In this document: one piece after another, positions 1 to 7,513 of the stretch | How positions within the stretch are numbered: position 1 is the stretch's first letter | Layout of the letters: each line of letters starts with the position of its first letter | NCBI GenBank assembly: GCA_030431355.1 | Contig: JAUIJG010000036.1 | Coordinates: forward strand, 1 to 20,066 | From: a bacterium | GTDB lineage: Bacteria > Cyanobacteriota > Vampirovibrionia > Obscuribacterales > Obscuribacteraceae | Length of the DNA: 20,066 nucleotides | Reading direction: 5' to 3' | Notes under the pieces: model-generated | What the model was told of the DNA's origin: nothing | What the model saw: only the letters and a program-made list of their open reading frames with translations | Database searches by the model: none | Made by a program: the position numbers and the translations under genes

Positions 1-1179
1 TTTGTCTATTGCCACTTCATTGCCGAAAAAGAATGCGGCACTGTCTTTGATATCACAGAGTCTGGTCAGATTCTCTCTGAGAAGCTCGATCATCTCTTTG
101 ATTCTCGCTTCATCGAACTCGCTCAAATTGAACTCTTTGAGATATGGTTTTGCTCTCGCCACAATTGTGTCTATGGGTAAGCTTCTCAAGTAATGGGCGT
201 TGAACCAATTCAATTTGTCTATATCAAAAACCGCTGGGCTTTTGCTGACGCGCTTGATATCAAACCACTGGCAAGCCTCATCCAGGCTGAAAATCTCCTG
301 GCCATTTTCCGGTGACCAGGACATCTGCGCCAGATAGTTTACGAGAGCTTCAGGCATGTATCCATCTTCTCGATATTTTGAGATATGAACCGACTCTCCG
401 TGTTTACGCTTGGAAAGTTTTCTTTTTTCGGTATCGAATATGAGGGCTGTATGAGCGTAGTGGGGTGCTTGCTCTCCCAGTGCTTCGAAGAGCAGGAGCT
501 GTTTAGCGGTGTTGTGGATATGATCCTCGCCGCGCATTACCATGCTCATTTTCATATCCATGTCGTCCACGACTACTGCGAAGTTATAGGTTGCTACACC
601 ATTGGATTTGACTATGATCATGTCGCCGCCCAGGTCAGAGCTGTTTACTTCGATATGTCCTTTGACGGCATCGTTCCATTTGACCTTTTGAGGTTCTTCG
701 ATACGGAATCGAATAGATGGAATCCGACCCTCTTTCTCGAATTTTTCCTTCTCTTCCTGGGAGAGGTTGCGAAAGCGGTTATCGTATCGAATCGATAGAT
801 TTTTGGCTTTTTGCTCTTCCTTCATCTGGGCCAATTCGTCCTGGGTTGCGTAGCAGAGATAAGCAAAGCCGTTTGCCAGGAGTTTGTTGGCGATGGATTC
901 GTAATGATCTACTTTTTCTGTCTGGCGATAGGGCGGATACGGACCACCTACATCCGGACCTTCATCCCAGGAGAGGCCCAGCCACTTCAGTCCTTCGATG
1001 ATGTCTTCGGTGTACTTTTCGTTGGATCGTTCGTTATCGGTGTCTTCCAGGCGGAAAATAAACTTGCCGTTATTCTTTCTGGCATACAAGTAGTTGTAAA
1101 GCGCCGTCCGGGCTGTACCCAGGTGTAGATGCCCTGTTGGAGAGGGGGCTATTCTTACTCTTACTTCTTTTGTGGTCAC
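1..1179 (-). CDS. gltX: Glutamyl-tRNA synthetase, C-terminal end cut by window edge
   Basis: Charges tRNA-Glu (in some lineages also tRNA-Gln) with glutamate in the cytoplasm. The reading frame is open from the GTG at 1179 to the left edge, giving 393 codons of a protein that is usually about 470-500 residues, so only the end of the anticodon-binding domain is missing. The N-terminus carries the class I signature, RIAPSPTGHLHLGTARTAL (residues about 9-27), followed by FRLEDTD. The second ATP motif, KLSKRKHG, lies near residue 255. The window ends after LCDIKDSAAFFFGNE, typical of the segment after the catalytic core. GTG 1179 is the likely start: GGAG lies 5 bases upstream and an in-frame TAA lies further upstream with no other start between. 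It is the last of three minus-strand genes here, about 230 bases after the rlpA-like gene. The single KLSKR and HLHLG motifs do not tell discriminating from non-discriminating forms. Confidence 0.96.
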   Translation of the reverse strand, partial: MTTKEVRVRIAPSPTGHLHLGTARTALYNYLYARKNNGKFIFRLEDTDNERSNEKYTEDIIEGLKWLGLSWDEGPDVGGPYPPYRQTEKVDHYESIANKLLANGFAYLCYATQDELAQMKEEQKAKNLSIRYDNRFRNLSQEEKEKFEKEGRIPSIRFRIEEPQKVKWNDAVKGHIEVNSSDLGGDMIIVKSNGVATYNFAVVVDDMDMKMSMVMRGEDHIHNTAKQLLLFEALGEQAPHYAHTALIFDTEKRKLSKRKHGESVHISKYREDGYMPEALVNYLAQMSWSPENGQEIFSLDEACQWFDIKRVSKSPAVFDIDKLNWFNAHYLRSLPIDTIVARAKPYLKEFNLSEFDEARIKEMIELLRENLTRLCDIKDSAAFFFGNEVAIDK

Positions 1180-1251
1180 GGTAGCTCCGAATCCAGTCTG
1201 GATAAACTTGGGAATTTACTGAAAGGAGCAGAAATTCTACCAGAAGTTGAA

Positions 1252-1275
1252 GGCCGGCGGGCGAAGATCCCGGCC
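1252..1275. repeat. GC-rich inverted repeat between gltX and the rlpA-like gene
   Basis: GGCCGG and CCGGCC form a perfect six-base stem with a 12-base loop. It lies in the 227-base gap between the two genes. No clear T-run follows on either strand, so it may be a transcript hairpin or 5' leader structure of gltX rather than a terminator. Confidence 0.35.
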
Positions 1276-1336
1276 AGCTTTTACGATCTGGCTATCTGAG
1301 CGCGGTTTTATTAGTGACCGGAGCGTCCAAGCAATA

Positions 1337-1377
1337 ATCAGGGCAAGAGTTTTGCTACTTCTTGCTTCGATCCTGAT
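1337..1377 (-). terminator. Possible terminator after the rlpA-like gene
   Basis: Read on the minus strand, ATCAGG pairs with CCTGAT and, inside it, GCAAGA pairs with TCTTGC, with a six-base bulge on one side. The structure starts about 30 bases after the stop of the rlpA-like gene. The following bases (TATTGCTTGG) are only moderately T-rich, so termination is uncertain. Confidence 0.35.
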
Positions 1378-1406
1378 CTGTTAACCGCTTTATCCAGAAA
1401 AGGGAA

Positions 1407-2219
1407 CTACATTCCAAGAACGACAACATCGACCATGGCAACACCCTGGGAAAGCATGTTTAGCTTTTTGGCTGCGCCCATGGAAAGATCGATCACCCGG
1501 TTTCCGTGATACGGTCCCCGGTCGTTGACACGAACTATGCAAGTTTTGCCGGTGCGGCGGTTCTTGACAAGGAGTTTGGTGCCGAAAGGCAGCTTCTTAT
1601 GGGCAGCGGTGAGCTGGTGCATGTTGAAGCGCTCGCCGTTTGCGGCACGTCTACCGTGAAACTTTTTGCCATACCAGGATGCTTTACCAGAGAAACAGCT
1701 TGCTGTTTGGGCACTGTCTTCGCTGTCCGAATCGCTAAGGGAGTTAGCGATGGTGAGGAAGGAATCCGGCAGTTTCTGTTCGCCGGAGGCTTCTCTTAAA
1801 GCATTTACCAGTTTAAGACTGGGCTTCATTACGCTCTCTGCGCTGTCGTCCGTGCCTCTGGGGGGCTCGAACTTAAGCATTGACTTGTTACCTACCTTGA
1901 TGGAGGCTAACGAGCCCTCTGCGGCAGGAAGAAGTTCGTCGGATTTGAAATTTTTGGAGCGGAGAAGATTTTGAATCTTATTGGAGAGGTCTTCCGCTTT
2001 GGTTTCAGCGTCGGTTGAGCCCTGGGGGCTTTTGTAGGTGACTACATCGTTACCGTTAACGCTGACGGAGGCGCACTCATTGTCGTTCTCCAGCCATACT
2101 GTAGTGCAGACTTCGGGCAGGAGGCTGTCTGAATTAGCCAGGGCCTGGCCGCCACCGAGAATCATCAGGGTGGTTGCACCTACAATGCTGCTAATAGCTT
2201 TCTTTTTAGTTATCAACAC
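1407..2219 (-). CDS. RlpA-like secreted protein with double-psi beta-barrel domain
   Basis: A 270-residue exported protein whose last 90 residues (about 178-268) are a clear RlpA-like double-psi beta-barrel: GKASWYG, RAANGERF, LTAAHKKLPFGT, then VRVNDRGPY and RVIDLS. His207 and Asp233 sit in the conserved positions of the family. In proteobacteria RlpA is a septal lytic transglycosylase that cuts peptide-free glycan strands. Residues 1-28 form a type I signal peptide (KKK, hydrophobic core, ending ALA). There is no lipobox cysteine, so unlike classical RlpA it is probably not a lipoprotein, and no SPOR domain follows. The middle (about 30-175) is an unrecognised Ser/Asp-rich segment with cysteines at 38 and 49. 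The start is GTG 2219, with GGAG 6 bases upstream. Cell-wall work is likely; transglycosylase activity is inferred from family only. Confidence 0.88.
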   Translation of the reverse strand: MLITKKKAISSIVGATTLMILGGGQALANSDSLLPEVCTTVWLENDNECASVSVNGNDVVTYKSPQGSTDAETKAEDLSNKIQNLLRSKNFKSDELLPAAEGSLASIKVGNKSMLKFEPPRGTDDSAESVMKPSLKLVNALREASGEQKLPDSFLTIANSLSDSDSEDSAQTASCFSGKASWYGKKFHGRRAANGERFNMHQLTAAHKKLPFGTKLLVKNRRTGKTCIVRVNDRGPYHGNRVIDLSMGAAKKLNMLSQGVAMVDVVVLGM

Positions 2220-2877
2220 GATTGTCTCCGTTTACTGGCATTGCCCGCGTGTATTGGATTTTTCGGATCAATGCGTTCTTCGATTTATTCTTCGAATAAC
2301 TAACATTCGCTTTTGCTGCGTTTTTTATGAGCAGCAGTGCGATAGGTTTGAGCAGCGAAAAGTTAGCAATTTCAGCCTGATCCAGTCAATCCTTGCTGAC
2401 AACCGCTGAAAAACCAATACTACTAGGGAATACCCGGATTATTTGACACAGTTAATCCGTATGGTATTGACACCACTGCTGGTTTGATCAGCTTTTGAAG
2501 CGAATTTTGATCCAGCTTATTCTTTGGGTGTTTCTCTAATTACGCTGGATTAACTAATTTCGATTAGCGGTGTTGTCAATGGTGGTGCGTAAAAATATGT
2601 AACAAGCATTACAAATTTGTCCTAATTTATCTAACTGTCGTGTACCGGTGCTCTCTCTTTGACCTCTAAAGCTGTACCGGCTGAAGGTTTCCAAAGTTAA
2701 TGGTTGTTATGCAAAAGGTATATCTGTTTGCAATAAAAGTTCGTATCAAATCCTTGTACCGCCCGAATATTAAGGATAATCGAGATGTCATGCGATAGAG
2801 TGATACTAATTACGGTTCTAAATCCTTTATAGGACGCGCGCTATTCACGGTCAAATCAACGATAGAGAGCCATTTGA
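2220..2877. other. 658-base non-coding stretch upstream of the rlpA-like gene
   Basis: AT-rich stretch with no convincing gene on either strand. The 8-mer TGTACCGG occurs at 2641-2648 and 2673-2680, and TGTACCG again at 2755-2761. ATCCAGC and GCTGGAT form a loose inverted repeat around 2509-2553. TGCTGC and GCAGCA flank 2316-2338. On the minus strand a TTGACT near 2391-2396 is followed 18 bases later by a poor TAACTT, a weak promoter candidate for the rlpA-like gene. No RNA family was recognised. Confidence 0.5.
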
Positions 2878-3636
2878 TCAGTTATTCATGAACTCATCAA
2901 GCCACTCAGTGTCCATGTCGAAGTTGGCGTATACGCTCTGAATATCATCGTGATTCTCCAGGGAATCTATTAGCTTCAGCAATTGTTTTGCTAATTCGGC
3001 ATCCGTCACTTCTATTGTGTTGTCCGGGGACATTGTAGATTCGCTAGAAGACACCTTGTGTCCGCTCTTCTCAACCGCTTCTTTTACATCGAGAAGACTT
3101 TCGGGCGGACAAATCACTAGCGGTTCTTCCTGATCCAATATCAAATCTTCTGCGCCGGCATCTACTGCGGCAGTTAACAAAGCTTCTTCGTCAAAAAAAT
3201 GTTCTTTGTCGATCTGGATCTCGCCTCTTTCTTTGAACATCCAGCTCACGCAGCCATTCTCACCGAGATTGCCTCCGTTCTTGGAAAAATAACTTCTGAC
3301 ATCTCCGGCGGTTCTGTTTCGATTGTCCGTGGTGCATTTAACCAGGATTGCCACACCGCCTGGTCCGTAGCCTTCGTAGATCAGGTCTTCCATGTTGTCG
3401 GCGCTGCCCTGGCCGGAGCCTTTCTCGATGGCTCTTTCGATGTTATCGTTCGGAACTCCTTCTTGCTTTGCTCTTTCTATGGCTTGTCTGAGGCGAAAGT
3501 TGGCCTGGGGATCCGAACCTCCCATCTTTGTGGCAACAATTATTTCTCTTGCCATTTTTGCGTAGACTACGCCTCGTTTGGCGTCGACCACTGCTTTTTG
3601 TCGCTTTATATTCGCCCACTTAGAATGACCAGCCAC
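2878..3636 (-). CDS. yebC: YebC/PmpR-type transcriptional regulator (TACO1 family)
   Basis: A 252-residue cytoplasmic protein of normal family length that aligns by eye with the YebC/PmpR family throughout. It begins MAGHSKWANIKRQK and continues with KRGVVYAKMAREI, DPQANFRLRQAIERAK, VPNDNIERAIEKG, YEGYGPGGVAI and TDNRNRTAGDVRSYFSK-NGGNLGENGCVSWMF, all family hallmarks. Members bind DNA as regulators (PmpR) or aid translation of proline-rich stretches (YebC2, mitochondrial TACO1); sequence alone does not choose between these. The start is GTG 3636, preceded by a strong GGGAGGG five bases upstream. In many bacteria yebC neighbours ruvC; here it does not. It is transcribed divergently from the TPR gene, from a 378-base region holding TATATA-centred palindromes. 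Confidence 0.95.
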   Translation of the reverse strand: MAGHSKWANIKRQKAVVDAKRGVVYAKMAREIIVATKMGGSDPQANFRLRQAIERAKQEGVPNDNIERAIEKGSGQGSADNMEDLIYEGYGPGGVAILVKCTTDNRNRTAGDVRSYFSKNGGNLGENGCVSWMFKERGEIQIDKEHFFDEEALLTAAVDAGAEDLILDQEEPLVICPPESLLDVKEAVEKSGHKVSSSESTMSPDNTIEVTDAELAKQLLKLIDSLENHDDIQSVYANFDMDTEWLDEFMNN

Positions 3637-3676
3637 GATTCCCTCCCGTTTTTGAAGGCTTCCACTTTTAGACTTT

Positions 3677-3692
3677 TACCTATATATAGGTA
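3677..3692. repeat. Perfect palindrome TACCTATATATAGGTA
   Basis: Sixteen bases with perfect dyad symmetry and no loop, 41 bases upstream of the yebC start codon. The size and symmetry suit a dimeric regulator site or the -10 region of a promoter. Its centre resembles that of the palindrome at 3751-3764. Confidence 0.6.
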
Positions 3693-3750
3693 GGAAAATT
3701 TTTTCCTCGGCCTATGATTGAGGCAAACTTTTGCCGCTTAGAAAATCGTA

Positions 3751-3764
3751 CCTTATATATAAGG
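3751..3764. repeat. Perfect palindrome CCTTATATATAAGG
   Basis: Fourteen bases of perfect dyad symmetry, 74 bases start to start from the palindrome at 3677. Both share a TATATA core flanked by GC pairs. This could be a paired operator or overlapping divergent -10 elements. Confidence 0.55.
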
Positions 3765-3867
3765 ATTCCTGTGGTTTTCTATTACATCTTTTGTTACCGG
3801 CCTAACTATATTTGAATGCGTAATGCCGCATGGATAACGCTTTTAGCCTGGCGGGCCAGGGGGATAG

Positions 3868-3889
3868 TCATGACAAGCGGCTGTCATGA
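3868..3889. promoter_or_regulatory. Inverted repeat TCATGACA-N6-TGTCATGA
   Basis: A perfect eight-base inverted repeat around AGCGGC, 125 bases upstream of the TPR start codon. It could be a dimeric transcription factor operator or a leader hairpin. A second GC-rich hairpin (CCTGG/CCAGG, 3847-3860) lies just before it. Confidence 0.5.
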
Positions 3890-4014
3890 ACTTGGAATTT
3901 CTGGTGCCGACGGGATAATATGACGAGAAACTGGCATTCTTTTTGCTTAAAGGGTTATTTTGAAAGTTTCAGCTCTGAATACCCCCCACATCGTATCGGT
4001 CTCTGGAGATGATC

Positions 4015-5940
4015 ATGAATTTTAAAAACTCCCGATTAGTTCTGGCTTTATCCGGAATCTCTTTGGTTTCTTGTGGTGCCCTCGACTTGTTCTCGGTCTC
4101 ACCGGCAGAAGCCAGAGGGGTAAGTAAGTCTAGTTCCGGACTTTTAATAGCCAAAAGAAGATCATCAAGCAAGAAGCTGAAAGTGCGGATTGAGCATGAA
4201 GTGGTAATGGCTGATGACCTCATGCTTAAAGGTAAGTACGGAGACGCCGAGGACCTTTATAAGGCAGCGATGCAAAGAAATACCAAGAGCGCAGCTGCCA
4301 GAGTAGGATATGGAATGGCGCTGGCCAAGCAGTTCAAGCTTGATGGAGCCAAAGAACAATTCGAAAGAGTTCTCCAGGACAATCCCAGGAACGCCATGGC
4401 TCATGCTGGTCTTGCCATGGTCATGTACAACCGTTTGCAATCTTCGAATCAGAACGTTCGCAGAAACCGGGACGCGATTTTGAACAATGCCGAAGCGGAA
4501 GTCAAACAGGGGCTGGCAATCGATCCAGGAATGCCGGAAGCCCACTACACACTGGGCAAAATTCAACAGGCCCAGGGACGTCTCGATGACGCCATGGCTT
4601 CCTATAAAGAAGCAGAGAGGCTCGATCCTAAGTATTCGGATGCTTTTGCCGGTGAAGGTCTTATTCACATGAACCGTGGCAATTATGCGGACGCCGTCAC
4701 TGCGTTCAAGCAGTCCATCGATCTGAATTCAGGCAATTCAACCGCCCACTACGGTCTGGGTCGGACATATTTCAAGCAGGGGCTTTACGATGATGCCCTG
4801 AAAGAGCTTAATACCTCCTTATATCAACATCGCAATAGCGCTCCTGTTCGCATTACACGCGGCCAGATCTACCAGGCCCAGGGCAATACCGTGGCTGCTG
4901 TTTCCGAGTTTCGGGAAGCGATCAGCATCAAACCTGAAGTGCCGGATGCTTACATGGGCATCGCCGAGATTCGTGAAAACAGGGGCGATCTGGAGCATGC
5001 CATCGCCGAACTTAAGTCCGGTGTCGAGCTTATGCCTGACAATGTGGCATTGCATCAGCGAATCGGAGACCTGAGTTTGAAGCTTGAAAAGCTTGATGAT
5101 GCTATCAAGCAGTACTCTATGGTGCTCGACAACCAGCCTCAAAACGGAGAGGCCGCCCAGGGTCTGACCAGAGCTTATTACATGAAAGCTAATAAGGATG
5201 CCACCAGCGCATTCTTTGTCTCCAACGAATTTGAAGACGCTAAAAAGATGATCGATAAAGCTGTGGCCATGAATCCTAACAACATGGAGTTGCGTCTTGC
5301 CCAGCTCAAACTGCGCGCCATGTCCGGTGAGCCTGTTGATCTAAAGACGGTGGGCGTACCTACCAATGATGGCGAAAGAATTGCCTATGCAGAAGCGCTT
5401 CTGGCCCAAAACAAATTTGCCGAAGCAAATCAGCAGCTCTCCATGGTTATCGCCAATACCAAGAACGCTAAAGAGACTTTCTCCGTGGCTGACCTGGCGC
5501 TTATGATCAAGGATCTTGACACCGCCGAAGCGGCTTACAAGAAAGCAGGCAGCTATCCTAACTCTAAGAAGAGAGCCGATAGAGGTTTGAACCTGGTCGC
5601 CAAAGCTCGGGAGAATGCTCGACAAGAGCTTACCCTGGCCGATGACCTGGCTAAGCGACGCCAGTATAATTCTGCCATCGACAAATACCATGCTTCGGTT
5701 TACGACAATCCCAAAGTCCCCGATACCCGCTATGGTCTCGCCAAGACTCTGGAAAAATTGAAACCTCGCCGCAGCGGCTATTATCGCGAGGCCGCCACCC
5801 AGTACAAAGCCTATATCGCCTTGAGCCCCAATCTTCCTGAAAAAGAGCTCAATAAACTCAATAAGCGCATAACCAGCCTTGAGGAGAAAGCGTATAAGCT
5901 GGAGCTGAAAGAGAAAGAGCGGGCCAGAGCTTACAATTAA
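4015..5940 (+). CDS. Exported tetratricopeptide-repeat protein, probable lipoprotein
   Basis: A 641-residue protein made almost wholly of TPR units. About nine regular repeats cover residues 65-390, with typical cores such as AHYTLGKIQQAQGRLDDAMASYKEAERLDP and AHYGLGRTYFKQGLYDDALKEL split across units; the second half is less regular. TPR arrays bind partner proteins, so a scaffolding role at the envelope is likely, but no specific function can be read. The N-terminus is a signal peptide; LVSC at residues 17-20 matches a lipobox, while an alternative type I site follows VSPAEA (about residue 33). I chose ATG 4015 over ATG 4009 because GGAG at 4005-4008 abuts the earlier ATG but sits six bases before the later one. 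The gene stands alone, ended by a hairpin at 5966-6010, and diverges from yebC. Confidence 0.88.
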   Translation: MNFKNSRLVLALSGISLVSCGALDLFSVSPAEARGVSKSSSGLLIAKRRSSSKKLKVRIEHEVVMADDLMLKGKYGDAEDLYKAAMQRNTKSAAARVGYGMALAKQFKLDGAKEQFERVLQDNPRNAMAHAGLAMVMYNRLQSSNQNVRRNRDAILNNAEAEVKQGLAIDPGMPEAHYTLGKIQQAQGRLDDAMASYKEAERLDPKYSDAFAGEGLIHMNRGNYADAVTAFKQSIDLNSGNSTAHYGLGRTYFKQGLYDDALKELNTSLYQHRNSAPVRITRGQIYQAQGNTVAAVSEFREAISIKPEVPDAYMGIAEIRENRGDLEHAIAELKSGVELMPDNVALHQRIGDLSLKLEKLDDAIKQYSMVLDNQPQNGEAAQGLTRAYYMKANKDATSAFFVSNEFEDAKKMIDKAVAMNPNNMELRLAQLKLRAMSGEPVDLKTVGVPTNDGERIAYAEALLAQNKFAEANQQLSMVIANTKNAKETFSVADLALMIKDLDTAEAAYKKAGSYPNSKKRADRGLNLVAKARENARQELTLADDLAKRRQYNSAIDKYHASVYDNPKVPDTRYGLAKTLEKLKPRRSGYYREAATQYKAYIALSPNLPEKELNKLNKRITSLEEKAYKLELKEKERARAYN

Positions 5941-5965
5941 GCAGGAAATTTTTTGGACAATTGAA

Positions 5966-6010
5966 AGAGGGCGAGTTTGTGCTTCTGGTGCATATTCGCC
6001 CTCTCCTTTT
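5966..6010 (+). terminator. Rho-independent terminator after the TPR gene
   Basis: AGAGGGCGA at 5966-5974 pairs perfectly with TCGCCCTCT at 5996-6004 across a 21-base loop, followed by CCTTTT and more T-rich sequence. It starts 26 bases after the stop codon and separates the TPR gene from murD. Confidence 0.65.
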
Positions 6011-6101
6011 GCGGCTTTTGTATCTCTTTTGTCTGTCTGTTTTATGTGTTTTGGGATATTGCGTCAGGGGTTGGAAATTTTTCCCGGAGGATATTTTTAA
6101 A

Positions 6102-6136
6102 AGGACTGTTCGTCCCTTAATTGCTAAAATACCTCT
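6102..6136 (+). promoter_or_regulatory. Possible promoter giving a leaderless murD transcript
   Basis: TAAAAT at 6125-6130 resembles a -10 element and ends only six bases before the GTG of murD. That spacing would place transcription start at or next to the start codon. The matching -35 position (AGGACT, 17-base spacer) is poor. No ribosome binding site lies in the preceding 20 bases. Confidence 0.3.
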
Positions 6137-7513
6137 GTGAAAAACTGGAAAGATAAAAAGGTAACTGTTTTAGGACTTGGTAAGAGCGGTCTAGCTTCTG
6201 CCAAGTACTTAAAGCAACGTGGAGCAGATGTGCTTGTCTCTGAGTATCAACCCAGGGATAAAGTTGCGGAAAAGACTCTCAAGGAGCTGGAGGATCATCA
6301 GATCTCCAGTGAGTTTGGCGGACATAGCGATGAGGCTATTCAGAGGGCCGAGCTATTCTTAATTAGTCCGGGTATTCCCCCCAGTGCACCGGTTGTGCTC
6401 AAGGCCCGCGGCACCGGATATGAAGTCATCTCCGATATTGAGCTGGCCTATAGAGAGCTTGAAGTTCCCATCATTGCCATCACAGGCACAAATGGGAAAT
6501 CAACCACCACTTCGTTGATCAGTTATATTCTGGAAGCTGATGGTAAGAAGGCTCCAGCTTGCGGCAATATCGGTGTCCCGATACTGTCTCTAGCGGATCA
6601 AAAACTTGATTTTCTGGTGGCTGAAGTTAGCTCATTTCAGCTGGAGTACGCTCCTACCTTCGCGCCGGATATAGGCGTCTGGCTAAATCTCTCTCCCGAT
6701 CACCTGGATTGGCATGCCGATCTGGATGAGTATATCGAGGCGAAGAGATCTATGTTCGCCCAGCAGAAGATAAGTCAATTTGCCGTTTTGAATAGTGATG
6801 ATCCTCTGGTCATAACATCGAAAACAGTGGCGGAGATCCTGCCTTTCTCCCTGGCTAGTGAAATGGAAGATCAGGTCCAGGCTGTCTATATCAGTGATAA
6901 CTTCATCTGCTGTCGACGTAATATGCGTGAATATGTTCTTTGTCATCTCCGGGAGTTGGGAATTAGAGGAGCCCACAACGCGGAGAACGCGCTGGCTGCG
7001 GTGGGAGCTACCATCCTTGCAGGCGCCAATCCCGAGACCATCGATAGTTGCCTGAAGTCATTCAAAGCACTGGAGCATCGCCTGGAATATGTCGATACTA
7101 TAGATGGTATTGCTTTCTACAATGACTCCAAGGCAACTAATACTGTCTCCACCATCAAAGCGCTTGAGGCTTTTCCTCAGGATAAAGTGGTACTGATCGC
7201 CGGTGGCAAAGACAAGGGGATCGCCCTGGGTGATCTCATCGATGTGGCAAAGATTCGTTGTGCTGCAGTAATTTTAATTGGAGAAGCAACTAATAGATTC
7301 CAAGCAGAGTTTAATCAGTATGGTATTGAAAACATTTTCCCTGTTGCTACACTTGAAGCAGCGGTGAAGATGGGTCTTGAACTCGGATTAGGCCCAGTGG
7401 TTTTATCGCCTGCTTGCTCCAGTTTCGATATGTTCAAGAACTATGAGGAAAGAGGGCGTGTCTTCAAAGATATTGTCCGTGCAAGAAGCCAGGAAGTCGC
7501 GGCGTCGAAATGA
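6137..7513 (+). CDS. murD: UDP-N-acetylmuramoylalanine--D-glutamate ligase
   Basis: Cytoplasmic ATP-dependent ligase adding D-glutamate to UDP-MurNAc-L-Ala, the second amino-acid step of peptidoglycan precursor synthesis. At 458 residues it has normal length. The N-terminal Rossmann domain starts VTVLGLGKSGLASAKYL. The P-loop ITGTNGKSTTTSLI is near residues 115-128, followed by the central-domain signature NLSPDHLDWH and then NDSKATNTVSTIKAL (near 328), LIAGGKDKG and LSPACSSFDMFKNYEERG in the C-terminal domain. The start is forced: an in-frame TAA lies at 6125-6127 and the first beta strand begins a few codons after GTG 6137. No Shine-Dalgarno sequence precedes it. The 3' end overlaps the start of ftsW, so the two are translationally linked in a murD-ftsW-murG block. 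Confidence 0.97.
   Translation: MKNWKDKKVTVLGLGKSGLASAKYLKQRGADVLVSEYQPRDKVAEKTLKELEDHQISSEFGGHSDEAIQRAELFLISPGIPPSAPVVLKARGTGYEVISDIELAYRELEVPIIAITGTNGKSTTTSLISYILEADGKKAPACGNIGVPILSLADQKLDFLVAEVSSFQLEYAPTFAPDIGVWLNLSPDHLDWHADLDEYIEAKRSMFAQQKISQFAVLNSDDPLVITSKTVAEILPFSLASEMEDQVQAVYISDNFICCRRNMREYVLCHLRELGIRGAHNAENALAAVGATILAGANPETIDSCLKSFKALEHRLEYVDTIDGIAFYNDSKATNTVSTIKALEAFPQDKVVLIAGGKDKGIALGDLIDVAKIRCAAVILIGEATNRFQAEFNQYGIENIFPVATLEAAVKMGLELGLGPVVLSPACSSFDMFKNYEERGRVFKDIVRARSQEVAASK

Larger units (their letters stand above)
3637..4014. promoter_or_regulatory. Divergent intergenic region between yebC and the TPR gene
   Basis: This region should hold promoters for both genes. It is rich in dyads: a 16-base palindrome at 3677-3692, AGGAAAA/TTTTCCT with a two-base loop at 3692-3707, GGCAAA/TTTGCC at 3722-3735, a 14-base palindrome at 3751-3764, CCTGG/CCAGG at 3847-3860 and TCATGACA/TGTCATGA at 3868-3889. 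I could not assign clear -35/-10 pairs. Confidence 0.5.

Noticed and set aside
385..798. Plus-strand frame opposite gltX
   Set aside because: Antisense shadow of a clear gltX; the product has no sensible pattern.
2038..2409. Plus-strand frame across the rlpA-like gene start
   Set aside because: Overlaps the signal peptide coding region antisense and has no family pattern.
2443..2485. Two TTGACA hexamers on the plus strand
   Set aside because: No acceptable -10 element at the right distance and no plus-strand gene downstream.
4165..4668. Minus-strand frame opposite the TPR gene
   Set aside because: Shadow of the TPR repeat coding sequence with no ribosome site.
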